A stretch of DNA of 64,000 nucleotides from Pseudorasbora parva. Taxonomy: Eukaryota > Chordata > Actinopteri > Cypriniformes > Gobionidae. The stretch covers positions 29,452,660 to 29,516,659 of the forward strand of contig NC_090173.1 of NCBI RefSeq assembly GCF_024679245.1, read 5' to 3'. The position numbers were made by a program, and so were the translations under genes. Under the pieces are notes generated by a model. The model was not told the DNA's origin. It did not search any database and saw only the letters and a program-made list of their open reading frames with translations. Of the stretch, positions 58,775-64,000 are shown piece by piece. Each line of letters begins with the position of its first letter. The stretch's first letter is position 1.

Positions 58775-60899
58775 AAAGTTTTGAATCACGTATTTCAAGC
58801 AAAAACCATATTCGATGATCGCTGGGAATTATTCGATTATAATTAGAAAATCGCAACTCCACTCCCGCTTGCACTCATGTATAGGCTGCATAAACGGAGA
58901 GAGAGGGACAGAGACCATTCACACTCTCAAACTATATGATAAACTGTTTAATTCATTAGGGAATAGGCTATATTAACTCAAGCCATATAATTATTGTAAC
59001 ATGCTGAGTTACAATAGTTACCATAACTGTTATATGACACACAAGTCTGTGAGACAATGTGTTCTTCTTTTGTTGTCTCAGGGTATTCACACAGGCAGTT
59101 TTAGTTCAAAATTGGACAGGTTCACATGCAAAATTGCCTACAGAGCTTGGTGCGCACTGAGGTACCGAACTCGAGAACCCACAAGTTCGGGTGCACTCGA
59201 ACTGTGCCGTGATTCCTGTAAATGTGAAAGCAACACTCGGGTGCGCATTTGTCCAGCGCATGTGTTTTAGCCAATTACAAAGTCTTCAGTTCAATAACTT
59301 AATTAGTGTTGAGGATTTACCTTAATACGACCAAAAGACAGCCTGCAGTGGATCTGCGCTAGAGCCCTCCACAGGCCTCAAATATAGGCCCTAGCCTGAC
59401 CCGTGTGCGACAGCTTATCAAAATTCTCAGCTGGAGTCCGACTGGAGACCGTGTTTTTTTTTTTTTTATCCTCCCGATTACACACTGTAGCAACCATTAA
59501 AATAGTTCAGTTTTGATTTTAATGTCAAAGTAGTTATATTACATTTTTAATGTCAAAGTAGTTATAATTAGTTTATAACTACTATAACTACAAAAAATTT
59601 CTTTATCAAGTTAATATAGAAAAATGTTTGGAGCATTTTTTGCTAGTTAAAGTTTTTGGTTTTTAAAGCAACGAACAAGTATCCAGCAGCTGACAGTGAG
59701 TTAACCAATGATTAATTTAGCACACTTGACTCGTCTTGCCTGTAATAAAGTCAAAATATATAAAACACTTCAAGCTTATCTCAGCGTTAGTTTAAAAGTT
59801 TACTATCACCATCCCAGTAAAAGGCATTTGTGACATGTAGAGGCAGGCTGCTGCTGCTGCTTGCAACGGTGCTCGCAACGAAACAAGCTACTGTATACAA
59901 TCTACTAATAAACAAAAAAAAAACAAAAAAAAAACATGGTTTCTTTTACCTTACACCTCTCCGCAAAATGAATGTAAATCCGATCTTCAATTCCAGCGCT
60001 ATATGCATATTCAAGGGAGTACACGTAACAAAAGCAAAGGATATGAGCTGCAGTTTATTTATCATCAGCTCAAGATCAAACACTTGTCTGGCTATCACCA
60101 GACCAAGCTTAATTTAAGATTGAACATTGGTCTGGAGAGTCGAGTCTGCTCGGTATTTTCTACCGCACAGGAAGCATAATAAATGAGCATAAATCAAATG
60201 ACTCTACGCGATTGAATACTTCTTCAACCAATCAGACCGCAAGAGGCGTGATCAACAGGTAATGACCAATGGCTTCTCTATCCATCATTGTGTTAAACCC
60301 GCCAATAGAGCGCCAGGTGGATAAGCCAGTGTGCCATTGGTTCCCGCAAAAGTGTAACAGAAGCAGTAGAAATTAATGTGCAGGTTTCCAGACTGCACAT
60401 GGTTTTGCCTGTGCAGGGCAAAATCAAATTGCCAAGAGATCAGGCTGGGATCACCCAGTCTAATCAAACACCGCAATAGAATTGATTTGTTTGAGTGATC
60501 GCATATTAATCCCCCTCAAAAGAATTTCGAAAGGCATTTACTCCTGGTCTTTTCACAATCGGATAGATATCTGATCAGAGAAATGAATGAAGTGAGCAGG
60601 TGTAAAACGGCCATAACTCTTGCAGCTGCACTGAAGGAACGCTCACTGAACACTGTGCGAGCGAGTCTTAACAGACGGGTGGTCTCGTGTATTTTCCACC
60701 AGCGTAGCACATCTCATAATTTCATTTAATAAATTAATGTCTAAAATATAAAAAGAAGGAGAAGCCTAAAATGACCATCTCACCACCACATCAGCACCGA
60801 AAACATTTGGAATTGTTTAGACGTTAATCGCACAACCCATTCGATATGCCAGAATTAAATCAACTAATCGAATATTCGAAATTCGTGACTCATCCCTAA
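58775..60899. mobile_element. Possible degenerate hAT-type element with ATTCGA-rich ends
   Basis: The left part AATCACGTATTTCAAG, ATATTCGATG resembles the right end on the minus strand (TTAGGGATGAGTCACGAATT, TCGAATATTCGATTAG). Sub-terminal ATTCGA motifs occur on both sides. If one element, it is 2.1 kb and holds unrelated inserted material. No duplication was confirmed and no transposase recognised. Confidence 0.35.
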
Positions 60900-63800
60900 C
60901 ATATATGTGAATGCCACCTACAGCGATTTGTATTTTTAAAATGTAAACATTAAATGACAAATAGACAGATGGATAGATAGACAGATGGATGAACAGATAA
61001 ATAGATAGGTAGATGGATAGGTAAGCTTTACAATGAATGAAGAAAAAAAATGAGAAAGAAAACGGCTTTGTGCTTTATGAAAGTTGAGCTTGTCCTTCAC
61101 GATTGTGTCCTAAGCTTCATGCGATCCACAGGCAGGCAGACGTCTGCAGACAGTGAACACTGTTAACAATGTGGGGAGCTGTTCTTGGCACTGCGCAGCC
61201 ATGACACTTTGCCCACGCACTCTCGCACACATGCTGTCCGCTCATTCCGCTCTGGTGGGGGAGGATACCTCGGGTTTGAATGTCAAAGAGTCAATGTATA
61301 CAAACAAGTCTAGAGAATTGATGATGCATGTATATGCATGTGGTCTGTGAAGAATATTAATATCCCCAGTGCCCATTCTATATTATTTTCAAATACGAGT
61401 CTGCTGGACTTTGAAGGTGTGGAGAGGAGGGGCGGAAACCTCTGTCTGTAAACTCAAACTGTAGAAGACATAATTAATCTCAATTTAGGAGCTCTGTGTA
61501 TGCGCATTGAGCTGGGATACAGCAGCGGAGCTCCTCCCAGAGGGGTGTTCCCAGATTAGAGTACATAGGCCTATGGCCTGCCCCAGCGACGCATCAACGT
61601 GACAGAAGTCTGTTGACGGCGACTTTTCATACAGACAGCCAAAAGTTAGCCGTCAGATGTTTGCCATTACACCTCAAAATCATCTTGGAGCCAAAAATTG
61701 ATTTTTGTTTTGCAGCAGGCAGGCAGTTCGTGGAGGGTGATTAAGAGCCGTTTTCCTCGCCTGGAAGTGGATTCCCTACGCTGGGGCAAATGGTCTGCCA
61801 AAACGGCTGTAAGAGGATGTCTAGCAGCTTAGGTTTTCTAAATTTCGAAGCAAGACCGATAGTCGGAGGATCTTCAAGGACTAGAAAGTCTTTTTCAGTA
61901 ATAATAAGGCATGCAATGACAGCTGCCACCGTTCCACTTATTGAGTAAGTGCGAGCCTAGTCGCATAGGAGAGCAGCCCACCATGATGGGAAAGATGTCA
62001 CCGAGTAAGAAAGATGCAATTAAAGGCTCACCTGAGAGAAAATGAGTGCCGGTGTCTCGACGGACTGTTATGAAGCCTCACGTGCTGTGTATTAGAGATA
62101 AAAAGGTTCATCAGAAATTCTCTCTGAAAAGGCATGAACAGTCGCCGTGAGGATTAGAAATCCCTTGTTATGATATTCATTAACATAGTAAAATAAACAA
62201 ATGCAATCTGTGGGGCATTAAAATTATAAATCACATCAATTGCTTTTCTGAACATTTTTTCCCTTCACAGAGAACATCATACAGAATAAAACGATGACAA
62301 GCACCACAGACATATCATAAAACCTTATATCCAGCCACTTGGATGCCAGTTGAACAGCCGTACCACAAATTGGATGTAAACGGAGGTCTAGTGTTGCGTT
62401 TCACGTGCATCTCTTGATCAGTCACCTTTGCGAATACCATTTTCGTCCATAGATTTCGGGATTATCTTCACTATCTCCCTGACACAGTTTGTTTCTGTTT
62501 ACACTGCCATGTGGCGTTTTATGTGCTGTTGTATTGTGCATATTGATATTTCACACCAACACAGTCCTCTGAGTTGTCACAGGTTGCATAACATTCATTC
62601 TGGCTGATACACTGCCAATTCTGTTCTGGCACAGGCTCCCGTCGCCCATGGCAAAATAAACATCAAAACCTCACCATGCACGCCAAACCCAAAGAGATTC
62701 GGGAGCGACCTCCGCGGCTCAACGTGGATGAGGATAAAGCCAAAGAAGCAGATTTAGAATACATCACAAAACCTCTGATGAAAAAGAATCTCATCTCAAA
62801 GGGTTTTCCGGCCATCTACACTGGGGTTGGAGGAACACATCGTGTTCAGGCGCAAAATAAAGTTGGAGAGAAGAGAGAAAATATTGCACACAAAAAAAGC
62901 ATGATAAAAATAAATCAGAACATGTGACCAGGAGCACTAGAGGAAAACCTGATTCATGTCAAACTGCTGGATAATAATCCACACAGCACAATTTCAACAG
63001 ATGGGATGATGTCTAGTGGGACCTGAAATGTAAGGCTTCATGGAGAAATGGCTGAGCACATTAGAGTTAATATCCACCTGATATCATCTGTGATCTCCAA
63101 GTACCAGCTAAAAAGCTTCAATGTGACAGATAGCGCCAACATCTGGTCCTCAAAGTGCTCACAGACATACATGCTACTGTAGCCATCCGTGAGCCAATTG
63201 GGTAAGCCAATCACAACTAGCAACAACAGCTTGAACCCTTCAAGACAAGTCTCGCACCCCAGTGTCAATCACGGCTGCAAAAATGCCAAGCAATTCTGGT
63301 CTTGCTGGTGCTTTTTAAACAGAAAATGTATGTTGTCTTAAGGAACGGCATCTGCATAATACCCCATAATCCTGTGAATCCTGCAAACGTCTGTCTGACA
63401 GCAACATAGACAGAGCCCGCAGGAGAGGTTTAATCAAAGGTCAGGACAGAATCTTAACACCGTTTACCAGCACGGCCCAATCCCTCATTTGGTGCAGCGC
63501 CAAATCCTAACTCCGAGGGGAAATGTGATTTCAAATGACTTATTGTACAGTGCATGCTGATGAGAAACTAATGTCATTAAGGGAATATGCAAAAGCAATT
63601 GTTCGATGCACTTTTAATGGGAAGGAATATTTTCATCTCTGTTCTGACACCGCAAACAAAGGCACGTCAACAGTTTACGACCATTTACACCAATGCAAGC
63701 GGAGGGGAAAAGCATGATTTGCCTTCACAGGCGAACTATATATTCAGGCTGTCATCGCAATACTGATGACAGACAGATGGAGTGTTTGTTTTGCACTCAG

Positions 63801-64000
63801 GAAAATGCAGCTTTACACAGACCGCATATTACAAAATAAACTTTGCTTATTGCTGGCGCTAGTCACCCGACACATGCGGCCGCCCTCCTTTTCTTCAGGC
63901 TAACCTCAGAACTGGCTTTCCTCCTATTGAAAATAACTGCTTAACATAAAGATTCTTCTGTTTTACAGCTTTCACTTAAAAAGATTTAGGACAACAGGCA
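60900..64000. other. Unassigned sequence to the window end
   Basis: A short GATA/GATG-type array lies at about 60963-61022. The ATG-started frame at 62676-62927 (IRERPPRLNVDEDKAKEADL, and so on) is hydrophilic and looks mildly protein-like, but has no known domain, splice context or homologue I recognise. The frame at 63535-63717 is likewise unassigned. No element ends seen. Confidence 0.4.

Noticed and set aside
62676..62927. Hydrophilic 83-codon frame that looks mildly protein-like
   Set aside because: No recognised family, no splice sites placed to support an exon, and no neighbouring coding signal. It remains possible but unsupported.

Overview
The window looks like repeat-rich noncoding DNA from a teleost fish, most probably a cyprinid. 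The evidence is AT-rich sequence with long microsatellites, a nearly complete fish-type L2-clade LINE, three Tc1-like elements, several hAT elements, a 5S-rRNA-derived SINE, and many copies of short DNA transposons of cyprinid type (for example the one whose end reads AGGGTTAGTTCACCC). I found no host protein-coding gene, tRNA or rRNA gene. Every convincing protein signal belongs to a transposable element. The species assignment is inference.

Layout. 1-12 kb is mostly single-copy-looking, with an L2 3'-end fragment (about 1.26-1.40 kb), a TA-flanked MITE (2.3-2.7 kb), a foldback element with a nested retroposed insert (4.9-5.7 kb), and a large microsatellite cluster (10.3-11.15 kb). 12-21 kb holds an old repeat split by a 1.55 kb TTAA-targeting transposon, a second uninterrupted copy of that repeat, and another DNA element at 20.0-20.66 kb. 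21.1-26.35 kb is the L2-clade LINE: ORF1 has a zinc finger and an SGNH esterase, and ORF2 has an endonuclease and reverse transcriptase. 26.58-26.99 kb is a solo LTR with a 5-bp target duplication. 30.08-31.73 kb is a decayed Tc1 element. 32.1-40.35 kb is a nested pile: one hAT with a perfect 8-bp duplication, then a TTAA-flanked structure of about 7 kb filled with further elements, including a hAT that keeps two transposase exons and a 32-bp minisatellite. 40.35-45 kb has further small DNA transposons. 45.7-48.35 kb holds two different Tc1 elements side by side in a TA tract. 48.5-53.7 kb carries a hAT with perfect target duplications, a Tc1 scrap, microsatellites and MITEs. 54.06-54.6 kb is a 5S-derived SINE. 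55.09-56.48 kb is a TTAA-flanked transposon. The last part is mostly unassigned sequence with two more degenerate elements.

The recurring themes are TTAA-targeting, mostly non-autonomous DNA transposons (five with both TTAA copies visible, five or more with one) and element-into-element insertion. Two insertion events can be read against naturally empty copies of the host repeat in the same window. The most interesting single item is the LINE. Its ORF1 and ORF2 lie in one frame separated by a single TGA, and the endonuclease's first catalytic residue is upstream of the first in-frame ATG of ORF2. I saw no evidence of a wholly new biological system. Unassigned stretches are described as such.
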